A DNA stretch of 64,000 nt from an uncultured Alteromonadaceae bacterium (lineage in GTDB: Bacteria; Pseudomonadota; Gammaproteobacteria; Enterobacterales; Alteromonadaceae), in contig CANNDC010000006.1 in the NCBI GenBank assembly GCA_947503265.1, positions 1 through 64,000 of the forward strand. Reading direction: 5' to 3'. The position numbers and the translations under genes are program-made. Below, in pieces: positions 46,849 to 56,381 of this stretch. Positions within the stretch are counted from its first letter, which is position 1; every line of letters starts with the position of its first letter. The notes beneath the pieces were generated by a model that saw only the letters and a list, made by a program, of their open reading frames with translations, was not told the origin of the DNA and ran no database searches.

Positions 46849-46879
46849 TTGACCCTGTACCATGTATAGACTTTACACT
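46849..46879 (+). promoter_or_regulatory. MerR/CadR-type promoter 2 (19-bp spacer)
   Basis: A -35 TTGACC (46849-46854), 19-bp spacer CTGTACCATGTATAGACTT and -10 TACACT (46874-46879) can be read directly. Eight of the last nine spacer bases (TATAGACTT) and the -10 pattern repeat promoter 1. It drives the CDF gene at 46908. Confidence 0.75.
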
Positions 46880-46907
46880 GTGTCGAAATAATAGCGCTGG
46901 GGGCAAT

Positions 46908-47543
46908 ATGAGTGGATGTGGATGCGAAGTCACGATTAATGATAAATCACAAAAACGTGTACTTTATTGGCTATTAGCTATCAATGCTGCCATGTTCATC
47001 ATTGAGCTAACCGTGGGGCTGTTGGCTGATTCCACGGCATTAATTGCTGACTCAATGGATATGCTTGCAGATGCCGTTGTATATGCCATTGGGATTTATG
47101 CCGTGGGTAAATCCATTATTCACAAAGCTAACGCAGCCAAAGTCAGTGGATATTTTCAATTAATGCTTGGCGTGATTATTCTCATCGACATTATTCGTCG
47201 CTTCATCATGGGGAGCGAGCCTGTGTCCTATCTTATGATGGGGATGGGAGCAGTAGCCTTAGTTGCAAACGTAATTTGTTTATTGATCATTCGTAAGCAC
47301 AAAGACGGTGATGTAAACATGCGCGCCAGTTGGATATTTTCTGCCAATGACGTGATTGCCAATATGGGCGTGATTGCAGCAGGTGTATTAGTGCAATGGC
47401 TTGATAGTCGCTTGCCAGATTTAATCATTGGTATGGTTGTTTCAATCGTTGTACTGCGTGGTGCGTGGATGATACTCAAAGACGCTAAACAAGAATTAAA
47501 TGAAAATCAAAATGCGAAATCACTATCAGGAGGCCAGTCGTGA
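46908..47543 (+). CDS. CDF-family cation exporter (short form)
   Basis: The 211-aa protein has six TM segments and CDF metal-site residues: DSTALIADSMDMLADAVV in TM2 and SANDVIANMGVIAAG in TM5. It lacks the C-terminal cytoplasmic domain of longer CDF proteins. The N-terminus carries SGCGCEV, a Cys pair that may pick up metal. It would export Zn(II), Cd(II), Co(II) or a related ion using the proton gradient. It is followed by the DUF3703 gene with a GTGA overlap. Confidence 0.8.
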   Translation: MSGCGCEVTINDKSQKRVLYWLLAINAAMFIIELTVGLLADSTALIADSMDMLADAVVYAIGIYAVGKSIIHKANAAKVSGYFQLMLGVIILIDIIRRFIMGSEPVSYLMMGMGAVALVANVICLLIIRKHKDGDVNMRASWIFSANDVIANMGVIAAGVLVQWLDSRLPDLIIGMVVSIVVLRGAWMILKDAKQELNENQNAKSLSGGQS

Positions 47544-47911
47544 CTTTTTATCAAGCAGCTAAACCATTTGTACAAGAAAAGCTTAACGCATACTCGAACG
47601 CGCTTTCCGAAGGTAGAGCTAAAGACGCATTTCGACATTTAGAAGATGCGCATGTGATTGGACAACATTCTACAAAGCTTCATTGCGTGGCACATTATTA
47701 CATGCTCAAACACGGACTCAAACATAGCGATAAAAAAGAATGCTTCGGTAAGGTCTTGAGGCTTATCGGCGCATTTACAAAAACTGCTTTTGGCCTAATT
47801 CCAAATGGCAATACAGGCGGCGCTAACATTAGCCCGTTTAAGCCATTACCTATCAGCCAAAGTAACCAAATAATATTGGATAAGATCAACCATGCACAGT
47901 CACAATCATAG
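47540..47911 (+). CDS. DUF3703 family protein
   Basis: The 123-aa protein starts at a GTG overlapping the previous stop, with GGAGG upstream. The segments FRHLEDAHVIGQHSTKLHC, VAHYYMLKH and FGLIPNGNTGGANISPF are those of DUF3703, a family of unknown function. The family is found almost only in metal-resistance operons, between or beside CDF genes. Conserved His and Cys residues suggest metal binding. It overlaps the next CDF gene by 20 nt. Confidence 0.75.
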   Translation: MTFYQAAKPFVQEKLNAYSNALSEGRAKDAFRHLEDAHVIGQHSTKLHCVAHYYMLKHGLKHSDKKECFGKVLRLIGAFTKTAFGLIPNGNTGGANISPFKPLPISQSNQIILDKINHAQSQS

Positions 47912-48791
47912 TCACTCACACGGAGGGGAAGCATCCAAACGCATCGGTTGGGCGTTTTTTCTTAATGTGGCGTTTACCATTATCGAGTTTATTGGTGGCT
48001 GGCTCACAAACAGCACGGCAATCATGGCCGATGCGGTGCACGACTTGGGCGATAGTTTATCGATTGGTACGTCGTGGGGTTTAAACAAACTGAGTGATAA
48101 AGAGGCTAACAAGACTTTTTCATATGGCTATAAGCGCTTTTCCCTGTTAGGTGCATTAATCAATGGCTTGGTATTAATTACCGGCTCGGTATGGATTTTG
48201 TTTGAAGCCATTCCGCGTCTATCTAACCCTGAAATGCCACAAGCTGAAGGAATGTTGCTGCTATCTATTTTTGGTATTGCGGTAAACGGTTTTGCCGCCT
48301 ATAAACTCAGCGGCGGCAGCACGCTTAACGAAAAAGTGCTCAACTGGCATTTGTTAGAAGATGTACTGGGTTGGGTAGCCGTACTCATCGTCTCTATCGT
48401 GCTGATGTTTAAGCCTTGGGCGATACTCGATCCGATATTATCGATTGGTTTTACACTCTTTATCTTATTTAACGTAGGCCGTAATCTAAAAGAGACCGTG
48501 CTATTGTTTTTGCAAGCCACACCCGATAAGAAGCAATTGGAAGAGGTGCGCAATATTTTATTACAAAGTGATAACGTGGACAGTGTGCATCATTTCCACA
48601 TTTGGTCGCTCGACGGAGAGCACAATGTGATGACTGCACATATACAGTTAACGCAGAATATTTCATTGCAAACTATGAGCGAGTTAAAAGAAGGGCTTAG
48701 GGCGTCTCTTACTAACTATGATTTTGTGCATACGACCATCGAATTTGAGTTTGCTGACGAGGCGTGCAGAGACGAGGCAGATGCGCTTTAG
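47892..48791 (+). CDS. czcD: CDF-family Zn/Co/Cd exporter (CzcD/ZitB-like)
   Basis: The 299-aa protein has a His-rich start HSHNHSHSHGG, six TM segments with STAIMADAVHDLGDSLS (HxxxD-type site) and a cytoplasmic domain with VHHFHIWSLDGEHNVMTAHI. The full-length CDF layout matches CzcD/ZitB. It exports Zn(II), Co(II) or Cd(II) to the periplasm, where the Czc pump downstream can take over. It is the last gene of the CadR-controlled run. Confidence 0.85.
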   Translation: MHSHNHSHSHGGEASKRIGWAFFLNVAFTIIEFIGGWLTNSTAIMADAVHDLGDSLSIGTSWGLNKLSDKEANKTFSYGYKRFSLLGALINGLVLITGSVWILFEAIPRLSNPEMPQAEGMLLLSIFGIAVNGFAAYKLSGGSTLNEKVLNWHLLEDVLGWVAVLIVSIVLMFKPWAILDPILSIGFTLFILFNVGRNLKETVLLFLQATPDKKQLEEVRNILLQSDNVDSVHHFHIWSLDGEHNVMTAHIQLTQNISLQTMSELKEGLRASLTNYDFVHTTIEFEFADEACRDEADAL

Positions 48792-48883
48792 CAGTACAAC
48801 AAGTAACAGCAACATTCGTGCACAGATAAGGCGTGTGCATTATGCTATGCTTCGCAATATAAACTATGGAAGAACAGTAATAG

Positions 48884-49282
48884 ATGTTTAAAACAAAAGC
48901 GACGAGTTATTTAGTGATCATGCTGATGTTATGTCAGTCGTTCACGGCTGTCGCCAGTCTATTGGACTTTCATACGCTTGATGTTACGCATTTGTCTGAA
49001 GTACATAATCATGATGAGCACGACGGCCATCATCCTCATGCACTCATTGCGCCTGACAATGCGCAGCCGTCGCAGAATGCTTCTGCTTCAGACGATAATT
49101 TCCACAATCCAGCAGATTGCCATCACTGCGGACATTGCCATGGCTCTCATACTCAGTGGGTAGGGGATGCATCAAGTCTCAAACCATTTTTAGTCAACGA
49201 AGGTCACGCCTTTTTCTACCTGTCAAAAGTCATTGACGCCCCAATCTCGCGCTTGCTTAGGCCACCCAAATACACCTCCTAG
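48884..49282 (+). CDS. His/Cys-rich exported protein, Czc-operon type
   Basis: The 132-aa protein has a signal peptide (SYLVIMLMLCQSFTAVAS). Histidine-rich stretches follow (VHNHDEHDGHHPH and CHHCGHCHGSHTQW), with four cysteines in DCHHCGHCHG. It resembles the small regulatory or metal-buffering proteins (CzcI/DUF2946-like) that precede czcCBA operons. Periplasmic Zn(II)/Co(II) binding is inference. It lies 67 bp before the outer-membrane channel gene. Confidence 0.6.
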   Translation: MFKTKATSYLVIMLMLCQSFTAVASLLDFHTLDVTHLSEVHNHDEHDGHHPHALIAPDNAQPSQNASASDDNFHNPADCHHCGHCHGSHTQWVGDASSLKPFLVNEGHAFFYLSKVIDAPISRLLRPPKYTS

Positions 49283-49349
49283 TTATCTCAAATCTTGGTT
49301 CGCTATCTTGATAGCGGGAAATATTTTTTGACATAGTAGGATGTAAACA

Positions 49350-50705
49350 ATGACATTTTTATCATTGAAACGCTCGGTGCGCACCTGTGCCTTGAGCGTA
49401 TGTAGTATGGCTGTTTTTGCGTATTTGCCTGCCCATGCGCACATGCAAAGCAACAGCGAAACAAGGTCAATTAGCTTAGAAAGTGCCATCAAGCGCACCT
49501 TGGCAAATGCACCTTATTTGCATGAATTTGCCTTTAAGCAGCAAGCGCTCGAAGGCGAGTTAAAAACAGCGGCACTCAAACCTGAGTTAAACGCCGGTAT
49601 TGAGCTTGAAAACTTTTTGGGTACTGGTGAGGTCTCTGGCATAAAAGACACCGAGCTTACCTTAAGCTTATCGTCGGTGATTGAGTTTGGAGACAAACTG
49701 CAAGCGCGAAGTGACTTTACTAGCGCCAAATCACAAGTGATTGAGGCACAAAAGCAAATACGCACCTTGGATATCCTCGCTGAGGTCACCCGCCGCTATG
49801 TGGATGTATTGGCGCAGCAAGCCTTAATTGACGCGTATGAAGAAGCACAAGCGTTAGCGATATACACCTATCAATCGGTTGCAAAACGTGTTGAAGCAGG
49901 CGCATCCCCCGCGTTTGAACAACAACGCGCCGATGCGGCACTGGCGCGTGCAAGACTTGATGTACTCACGGCCAAACAAACCCATGTGGGGATGATAAAA
50001 AGCCTCGCCATTATGTGGGGCGAGCAAGCACCGCGCTTTACTAAAGTGGAAGGCAATTTGTTTGCATTGTCACCATCGCCCTCCCTTTCGGTTTTATTTG
50101 AGCAAGTCGCCAATAGTCCAAACATTGATGTGTTTGCACAGGAATATCGACTGCGAGAGGCGCAAGTCAGGCTAGCGCAATCGGCCAATCAAGCTGATTT
50201 GAGTTGGACAGCGGGCATTCGGCGTATGAACGGTATTGATGAAACCGCCTTTGTGGCAGGGGTCAGCATGCCCTTGTTCGCTAGCGAGCGAAACTTGGGC
50301 GAGTACGAGCAACAAAAAGCAGCGCTTGATCAAATAGAGCAACAACGACAAGGCGCTGCCTTAGCGCTTTTTCACCAACTCAATACGGCGCTCTTGGCAA
50401 GGAATAATGCATTGCTTAATGTACAAACATTGCAAGATGCAATTATCCCTCCACTTGAGCAAGCCTTGACACTGGTGGAGCAGGCTTACCTTGATGGTCG
50501 CTTTAGCTACCTTGAGTGGGTGAGTACACGTCAAGAACTGCTTGATGCAAAACAAGCCCTTATTCACTCAGCAAGACAAGCCCATCAGCGAGCCGCTGAT
50601 ATTGAATCGTTAACGGCAACGCCGTTATCTAGCACTTCGGCAACATCGGCGCAGTCTGCTTTACCCACATCATCAGTCCCTAATTTTCAGCGAGTGTCAA
50701 AATGA
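49350..50705 (+). CDS. czcC: TolC-family outer-membrane channel of the Czc-type pump
   Basis: The 451-aa protein has a signal peptide ending YLPAHA, then the CzcC-type efflux domain: LESAIKRTLANAPYLHEF, ELNAGIELENFLGTGEV, SLSSVIEFGDKLQAR, AGVSMPLFASERNLG and LDGRFSYLEWVSTRQELLDA. This is the outer-membrane component of the second tripartite system. Its last codons overlap the adaptor start (ATGA). The C-terminal tail is Ser/Thr-rich. Confidence 0.85.
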   Translation: MTFLSLKRSVRTCALSVCSMAVFAYLPAHAHMQSNSETRSISLESAIKRTLANAPYLHEFAFKQQALEGELKTAALKPELNAGIELENFLGTGEVSGIKDTELTLSLSSVIEFGDKLQARSDFTSAKSQVIEAQKQIRTLDILAEVTRRYVDVLAQQALIDAYEEAQALAIYTYQSVAKRVEAGASPAFEQQRADAALARARLDVLTAKQTHVGMIKSLAIMWGEQAPRFTKVEGNLFALSPSPSLSVLFEQVANSPNIDVFAQEYRLREAQVRLAQSANQADLSWTAGIRRMNGIDETAFVAGVSMPLFASERNLGEYEQQKAALDQIEQQRQGAALALFHQLNTALLARNNALLNVQTLQDAIIPPLEQALTLVEQAYLDGRFSYLEWVSTRQELLDAKQALIHSARQAHQRAADIESLTATPLSSTSATSAQSALPTSSVPNFQRVSK

Positions 50706-51643
50706 AACGTTCAACACTAACCATCACTATTTTATCCTCATGCAGAGCTGCCTTATTGGTAAGCGCATTACTCATTTCTTTTGCTGCCATCAGTGGCGAG
50801 GGCGACCATGACGATGAGAAAAAAGATGAGCATCGCAATGAGTTTGTAACCATGACCCCAGAAATGGCAGCACAAGTGGGTGTAACGACGCAAGCGGTAA
50901 GTGCAGGCACCCTTAACATTACCAAGACAGTGTATGGTAATGTTGTGACCGATCCTGCCTCGCTCAGTCATATTCGCGCCAGATTTGATGGCGTGGTCAC
51001 ACGCGTCAATGCCAATTTAGGCGACAAGGTAAAAAAAGGTGCGGCACTGGCTGTAGTTGAATCCAATGAAAGCCTTAAAAGCTATTCACTTACCGCCCCC
51101 TTTGCTGGCACCGTCATTGCCAGACATGCGAACGAAGGTGAATTGTCTAATGGACAAGTGCTCTTCTCTTTAGCGAATTACGACGGCGTTTGGGCGCAGC
51201 TTAAAGTGTTTCCCAATCAACTCCGTGCAGTCGCAGAGCAACAGGCTGTGCAACTCACACTGGCCGATTCAACATTTGATACCGTTGTCAGTCATATTTT
51301 GCCCTCACCCGATGAGCAACCTTATGTGCTTGCTTACGCCAACATTGACAATACGTCTGGACATTGGCCGGTTGGTGCTGCTGTGTTAGGTAATATCACG
51401 ATTGAAACGCTTGATGTTTCTATTGTTGTACCTAAGGCAGCGATACAAGAATACGAGGGAAGCAGTGTGGTCTTTATTAAAAAAGGCGATGAGTATCATC
51501 CTGAGCCTGTCAATCTAGGCAGACAAGACGCTGCTAGTGTTGAAGTGCTAAGCGGTCTTGCGATATCGGATGTAGTGGTTGTGAACAACAGTTTTCTGTT
51601 TAAAGCCGACCTGGAAAAATCGGAGGCAGGACATGATCATTAA
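50702..51643 (+). CDS. czcB: CzcB-type RND adaptor
   Basis: The 313-aa protein has an N-terminal signal or anchor (AALLVSALLISFAAIS), an acidic and His-containing segment (GEGDHDDEKKDEHRNE), a short hairpin, a lipoyl/barrel-sandwich segment (IRARFDGVVTRVNANLGDKV) and a beta-barrel. It is shorter than typical CzcB (about 400-520 aa) because the hairpin is reduced. It ends DLEKSEAGHDH with terminal His. It links the channel and pump of the divalent-metal system. Confidence 0.85.
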   Translation: MKRSTLTITILSSCRAALLVSALLISFAAISGEGDHDDEKKDEHRNEFVTMTPEMAAQVGVTTQAVSAGTLNITKTVYGNVVTDPASLSHIRARFDGVVTRVNANLGDKVKKGAALAVVESNESLKSYSLTAPFAGTVIARHANEGELSNGQVLFSLANYDGVWAQLKVFPNQLRAVAEQQAVQLTLADSTFDTVVSHILPSPDEQPYVLAYANIDNTSGHWPVGAAVLGNITIETLDVSIVVPKAAIQEYEGSSVVFIKKGDEYHPEPVNLGRQDAASVEVLSGLAISDVVVVNNSFLFKADLEKSEAGHDH

Positions 51644-51725
51644 TCATCTGAACTTTCCAATCCAACGCATAAGTGCTTGCCTTGCTGATAGTGATGGCCA
51701 TTGCGATAGAGGAGCACTTGTATGA
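51633..51725 (+). CDS. possible 30-aa leader/coupling peptide between czcB and czcA
   Basis: The sequence GGAGG-CAGGAC precedes an ATG at 51633 inside the end of czcB. The frame runs 30 codons, includes CLADSDGHC, and stops at a TGA that overlaps the ATG of czcA (ATGA). The overlaps at both ends and the strong ribosome-binding site suggest translational coupling across the 78-bp gap. Nothing shows that the peptide itself matters. Confidence 0.35.
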   Translation: MIINHLNFPIQRISACLADSDGHCDRGALV

Positions 51726-54700
51726 TTGAATCCATATTAAGGACCTCCATTGAGCGCAAAGGTTTGGTGCTGATGCTGACCTTTTTGGTGATGGGGATGG
51801 GCTTTTTCAGTTATAACAAACTGCCCATTGATGCGGTGCCTGATATCACCAATGTACAAGTGCAAATCAATACCCAAGCAACCGGCTACTCACCGCTTGA
51901 GACCGAGCAGCGAATTACCTTTGTGGTGGAAACTGCGCTAGCAGGCTTACCGAATCTATCTTACACCCGTTCGTTGTCGCGCTATGGTTTATCACAAGTG
52001 ACGGTGGTGTTTGATGAAGGCACCGACCTGTATTTTGCGCGTAATCTCATCAATACCAAATTAGGTGCGATAAAAAGCCAACTGCCGCAAGGTTTAGAGC
52101 CAGAAATGGGACCGATTGCCACAGGCCTCGGTGAGATATTCATGTACACCCTTCGCGCCGAACAAAACGCTCGGCAAGAAAATGGCGAGGCTTATGATGC
52201 TATGGCTCTGCGAGAAATCCATGACTGGATTGTAAAACCGCAGCTCTCATTAGTAAAAGGCGTTACTGAGGTCAATGCTATCGGGGGATATGTGAAGCAA
52301 TATCACGTCAATCCTGAGCCACTCAAAATGCTCAACTTTGGGGTAAGTCTTGATGATGTTCATCAAGCCCTAGCCCGCAATAATGCCAATCAGGGGGCAG
52401 GCTTTATTGAACGTAATGGGCAGCAAATACTCGTTCGTTCGCAAGGGCAGTTACAAACCATTAGCGATATTGAAAACGTTGTGGTTAAACGCGTTAATTC
52501 GATTCCGGTCACGGTGAAAGACATTGGCAGCGTGGCGATTGGCAAAGAGCTTAGAACCGGTGCAGCTACGCAAGAAGGGGTAGAAACCGTACTTGGCACC
52601 GCGATGATGATTGTGGGCGGTAATTCCCGCGCTGTCGCACAAGCAGTCGCTGACAAGATGGATGACATACAAGCAAGTCTACCCAGTGGGATAGTGATTG
52701 ACCCGGTCTATGACCGAACAAAGCTTGTTGATAAAGCGATTGATACAGTGCAAAAAAACCTCGTAGAAGGCGCATTACTGGTCATTGTGGTGCTCTTTGT
52801 ATTGCTGGGTAATATTCGTGCCGCGCTTATTACTGCCGCTGTAATTCCGCTTGCAATGCTTGCGACCATCACGGGCATGGTCAATTATGGTGTATCGGCT
52901 AACTTGATGAGTCTAGGCGCACTGGATTTTGGCCTGATTGTTGATGGCGCTGTGATTATTGTAGAAAACTGCATTAGGCGATTGTCAGAAGCCCAAAAAC
53001 GCACAGGTGGCGTATTGCCATTAAAAGAGCGCCTAGAGTTGGTCTTTCAAGCCACGAATGAGGTGATACGGCCTAGTTTGTTTGGCGTGCTCATCATCAC
53101 GGTCGTTTACATTCCGCTGTTTTCATTAACAGGCGTAGAAGGCAAAATGTTCCATCCCATGGCCGCGACCGTCATTATGGCACTGCTTGCAGCGATGGTG
53201 TTCTCAATCACTATTGTGCCTGCAGCGGTTGCCATGTTTATGACAGGCAAAGTCAGTGAAAAAGAAAGCCCCATCATAGTGGCGGGCAAGTCGGTGTATC
53301 GACCCATCTTGCGCGGCGCACTTAAATTCAGATGGTTTGTCTTGGCGGGCGCGGCATCACTTGTGGTGGTCAGCATTTTAATGGCCACGCGACTGGGTAC
53401 GGAGTTTATTCCGCAGCTTGATGAAGGCGATATTGCGCTTCATGCTATGCGCATCCCCGGCACGGGAATTGAACAAGCCGTGTCGATGCAAAAAACACTT
53501 GAAGATAAAATCATGAGCTATCCGCAAGTGAAAACCGTGTTTGCCAAGACCGGCACAGCCGAGGTGGCGACCGATGCCATGCCGCCCAATGTAACTGACA
53601 CCTTTGTAATGTTACATCCACGTGATGAATGGCCTAACCCCAATCTCTCTAAAGCTGAGTTTGTTGAAATGTTAGAGCAAGACTTACAGGATGTGGCGGG
53701 TAATAATTATGAGTTCACACAACCCATTCAGATGCGTTTTAACGAATTGATAAGCGGTGTACGCTCAGATTTAGGTATTAAGGTATTTGGTGACGATTTA
53801 GATACCTTAGTCGCCTCGGCTAACGACATTCTCAGCGTATTACAATCCATAGATGGCGTAGCAGATGCACGGCTTGAACAAGTCGACGACATTCCATTAT
53901 TTACCATTAACCCTAAATCCATTGCTCTAGGGCGATATGGATTGGATGTCACTGACTTGCAAGCGTGGTTAGCATCAGCAGTGGGAGGCAATAGTGCAGG
54001 GCTGATATTTGAGGGTGACCGTCGTTTTGAATTACTGGTGCGCTTTGATGAACAAACGCGAAGTAATTTAGAGGCAATTGGGAATATTCCTATCGCGATA
54101 CCCGATGGCGGTTTTGTGCCTTTGTCGGAGGTAGCTGAATTAGGCTATTCAAGCGTCCCGAATCAAATTAGCCGAGAAAATGGTAAGCGACGAGTGGTTG
54201 TCACCGCCAATGTGAGAAACCGCGATTTGGGCAGCTTTGTTGATGAAGCTAAAACCCAAATAGCTGAACAAGTAGATTTGCCAGCAGGCTACTGGCTCGA
54301 CTATGGCGGTACCTTTGAACAGTTAGAAAGCGCGAGTCAGCGTTTATCTCTGGTGGTACCTGCTACCTTGTTCGTCATCTTGGTGCTCTTAGTGGTGGTG
54401 TTTGGCTCGCTGCGAGATGCGTTTATTATATTCACAGGTGTTCCGCTTGCATTGACGGGCGGCGTGTTCTCACTGTGGCTGAGGGACATGCCATTGTCGA
54501 TATCCGCAGGCGTTGGGTTTATCGCGCTCTCTGGTATTGCGGTACTAAATGGTCTTGTGATGTTGTCGTTTATAAAGCAACAATTCAAAGAAACAGGGGA
54601 GCTCATCACATCTATTGTTGAAGGGGCCATCACTCGATTGCGACCTGTTTTGATGACTGCATTGGTAGCAAGCCTTGGGTTCGTGCCTATGGCGCTCAAC

Positions 54701-54832
54701 GTGGGTACTGGCGCAGAGGTGCAACGGCCTTTGGCCACAGTGGTCATCGGTGGGATCATTTCCTCTACGATACTAACACTGATGGTGTTACCGGTGTTGT
54801 ATCGTATTGTTCATGGGCGATCGACTGCTTAA
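51722..54832 (+). CDS. czcA: CzcA-type heavy-metal RND efflux permease
   Basis: The 1036-aa protein has GAGGAG upstream. HME-RND motifs are present: NKLPIDAVPDITNVQVQINT, LSRYGLSQVTVVFDEGTD, GALDFGLIVDGAVIIVENC (the DFGxxxDGA of the divalent-metal branch, with two Asp and a Glu in TM4), GTEFIPQLDEGDIALHAMR and GFIALSGIAVLNGLVML. The TM4 pattern separates it from the CusA-type pump upstream and points to Co(II), Zn(II) or Cd(II). A strong terminator follows the stop. Confidence 0.9.
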   Translation: MIESILRTSIERKGLVLMLTFLVMGMGFFSYNKLPIDAVPDITNVQVQINTQATGYSPLETEQRITFVVETALAGLPNLSYTRSLSRYGLSQVTVVFDEGTDLYFARNLINTKLGAIKSQLPQGLEPEMGPIATGLGEIFMYTLRAEQNARQENGEAYDAMALREIHDWIVKPQLSLVKGVTEVNAIGGYVKQYHVNPEPLKMLNFGVSLDDVHQALARNNANQGAGFIERNGQQILVRSQGQLQTISDIENVVVKRVNSIPVTVKDIGSVAIGKELRTGAATQEGVETVLGTAMMIVGGNSRAVAQAVADKMDDIQASLPSGIVIDPVYDRTKLVDKAIDTVQKNLVEGALLVIVVLFVLLGNIRAALITAAVIPLAMLATITGMVNYGVSANLMSLGALDFGLIVDGAVIIVENCIRRLSEAQKRTGGVLPLKERLELVFQATNEVIRPSLFGVLIITVVYIPLFSLTGVEGKMFHPMAATVIMALLAAMVFSITIVPAAVAMFMTGKVSEKESPIIVAGKSVYRPILRGALKFRWFVLAGAASLVVVSILMATRLGTEFIPQLDEGDIALHAMRIPGTGIEQAVSMQKTLEDKIMSYPQVKTVFAKTGTAEVATDAMPPNVTDTFVMLHPRDEWPNPNLSKAEFVEMLEQDLQDVAGNNYEFTQPIQMRFNELISGVRSDLGIKVFGDDLDTLVASANDILSVLQSIDGVADARLEQVDDIPLFTINPKSIALGRYGLDVTDLQAWLASAVGGNSAGLIFEGDRRFELLVRFDEQTRSNLEAIGNIPIAIPDGGFVPLSEVAELGYSSVPNQISRENGKRRVVVTANVRNRDLGSFVDEAKTQIAEQVDLPAGYWLDYGGTFEQLESASQRLSLVVPATLFVILVLLVVVFGSLRDAFIIFTGVPLALTGGVFSLWLRDMPLSISAGVGFIALSGIAVLNGLVMLSFIKQQFKETGELITSIVEGAITRLRPVLMTALVASLGFVPMALNVGTGAEVQRPLATVVIGGIISSTILTLMVLPVLYRIVHGRSTA

Positions 54833-54842
54833 GTGAAATATT

Positions 54843-54873
54843 GGCGCCACTTGTCGCGTGGCGCCTCTTTTTT
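54843..54873 (+). terminator. intrinsic terminator after czcA
   Basis: A perfect 8-bp GC-rich stem GGCGCCAC / GTGGCGCC with a 7-nt loop is followed by TCTTTTTTT. It lies 10 bp after the czcA stop and separates the metal genes from the defence-like genes. Confidence 0.9.
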
Positions 54874-54971
54874 ATACATAAGATGTGTAGATGTCATTGA
54901 TTTTAAGAAAGATGCCCTTAGATATTCGTATATATAGCAAGTACTTGTAAAAAGGATGAAAGAAGAGGCAT

Positions 54972-56378
54972 ATGGATGCATTAAACGTTGAAAATGAATT
55001 ACGTGACGTAGTGTCTCGATTAATCAGCCAAGTAGCGCTAGCCAGTAAACAAGGGAGGCTTGATATAAATCTGGCGATGGAAGATGCATTCATTCCCATC
55101 TTAAAAGAGTTGTTTCATCTACCTCGATTGTACAACTTGAATGCTAAACAGAAAAATTTCCCTGGTATCGACTTAGGTGATGAGTTCGACCGTGTCGCAT
55201 TTCAAGTTACGGCAACAACCGATTTGGAAAAAGTTAGAAAGACACTGTCCATTTTTATAGATAAAAATTACCAGTCTAATTTTGATGAACTCTTTATATT
55301 CATGCTTGTTAATAAACAGAAAAGCTATTCACAACAAGCGGTTGATAAAATAACCAACGGGAAATTTTTATTTGATACTAAAAAGCACATTATCGATTGT
55401 GCGGATATTCTCTCAAAAGTCACTGGACTGCGAGTGACTGCGCAAAAACGCATATTACATGAATTTAAACTTATTCTTGGTGATATTGATGGATACTTGG
55501 CACTGCGCGAGCCGAAAGAAAGTAACAATGGAGTGTTTACCACTAATCTCGCGCCAATAACGTTTCCAAAATCCGTTTTTGTTGCACAAGCGTCTATTGT
55601 AAAAAAAGACATTTTAGCTCGTGCTAGAAGTGAGCTCGATTACAAAGGTAAAAAGTCAGATATGCAGTTGTGTATTCGACTAGCCTTAGCGTTAGAGGGA
55701 TCTAAGTTTGCCGGGTGGGCATTTCATGATGGAAAGATATTTTCCTTTACTGATTTCAACCAACACATACCGTTAAAATCAATTATCGATGTTGGTACTA
55801 TTGAAAGTATGGGGACTGACGAGTTATACAACTCTGATTTTGTTGAATATGAAAACGTGTTTAAGGTTTTGCTCCAAGGTCAATTGCGAGAGCAATTAAC
55901 AGATCATTATGTCGGATTTGATAGCTATGAAAAACACTTTTACTTCTTACCGCAAGATGACAAGCAAAGCCATAGAAAAGAGACATGGAAAGGGCTTAAG
56001 ACCGCACATCGTACTGTTTTTGAGCGTGTAGACAGTAGAAAAGAGCCCGGAAAGATAGCTCACTTTAAACACCTGAGTTTCCAACTAACATTCGTCAGAA
56101 CGATGGGGCAATATCATGTACTGATAGTACCAAGCTGGTTATACACATATAATACCTATCGTCGCTCAAGGTTTCATGACAAGTTGGTAACAAAGCAAAA
56201 AGGTCTTGAAAACAACCAAGCAGTAAGAAATCTCACAAGGTTTGTTGCGTTTTTCTTATCGCAATCGACACTCAAAACTGAGGCGGAGGCGGTTAAAGTC
56301 GGGCCATTACTTCAAATGGTATCCGAGGAAGATGAAGATAGCATTGCCGAAACTAATGATGAGCTTGGCGAGGAATAG
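54972..56378 (+). CDS. SMEK-domain protein with APAZ-like C-terminal half, partner of short Argonaute
   Basis: The 468-aa protein has AGAGG upstream of its ATG. Residues about 5-140 match the SMEK domain: ENELRDVVSRLISQVA, the core FPGIDLGD (65-70) and VAFQVTATTDLEKVRKTL. D67, Q78 and E37 could form a degenerate PD-(D/E)xK-like centre; this is inference. Residues about 190-440 resemble the APAZ region that holds short Argonautes: KIFSFTDFNQHIPLKSI, HLSFQLTFVRTMGQYHVLI, and RFHDKLVTKQKGLENNQAV. The Argonaute gene follows after 3 nt. Known APAZ partners carry TIR, SIR2 or nuclease domains, so SMEK would be a different effector or adaptor. Confidence 0.65.
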   Translation: MDALNVENELRDVVSRLISQVALASKQGRLDINLAMEDAFIPILKELFHLPRLYNLNAKQKNFPGIDLGDEFDRVAFQVTATTDLEKVRKTLSIFIDKNYQSNFDELFIFMLVNKQKSYSQQAVDKITNGKFLFDTKKHIIDCADILSKVTGLRVTAQKRILHEFKLILGDIDGYLALREPKESNNGVFTTNLAPITFPKSVFVAQASIVKKDILARARSELDYKGKKSDMQLCIRLALALEGSKFAGWAFHDGKIFSFTDFNQHIPLKSIIDVGTIESMGTDELYNSDFVEYENVFKVLLQGQLREQLTDHYVGFDSYEKHFYFLPQDDKQSHRKETWKGLKTAHRTVFERVDSRKEPGKIAHFKHLSFQLTFVRTMGQYHVLIVPSWLYTYNTYRRSRFHDKLVTKQKGLENNQAVRNLTRFVAFFLSQSTLKTEAEAVKVGPLLQMVSEEDEDSIAETNDELGEE

Positions 56379-56381
56379 ACG

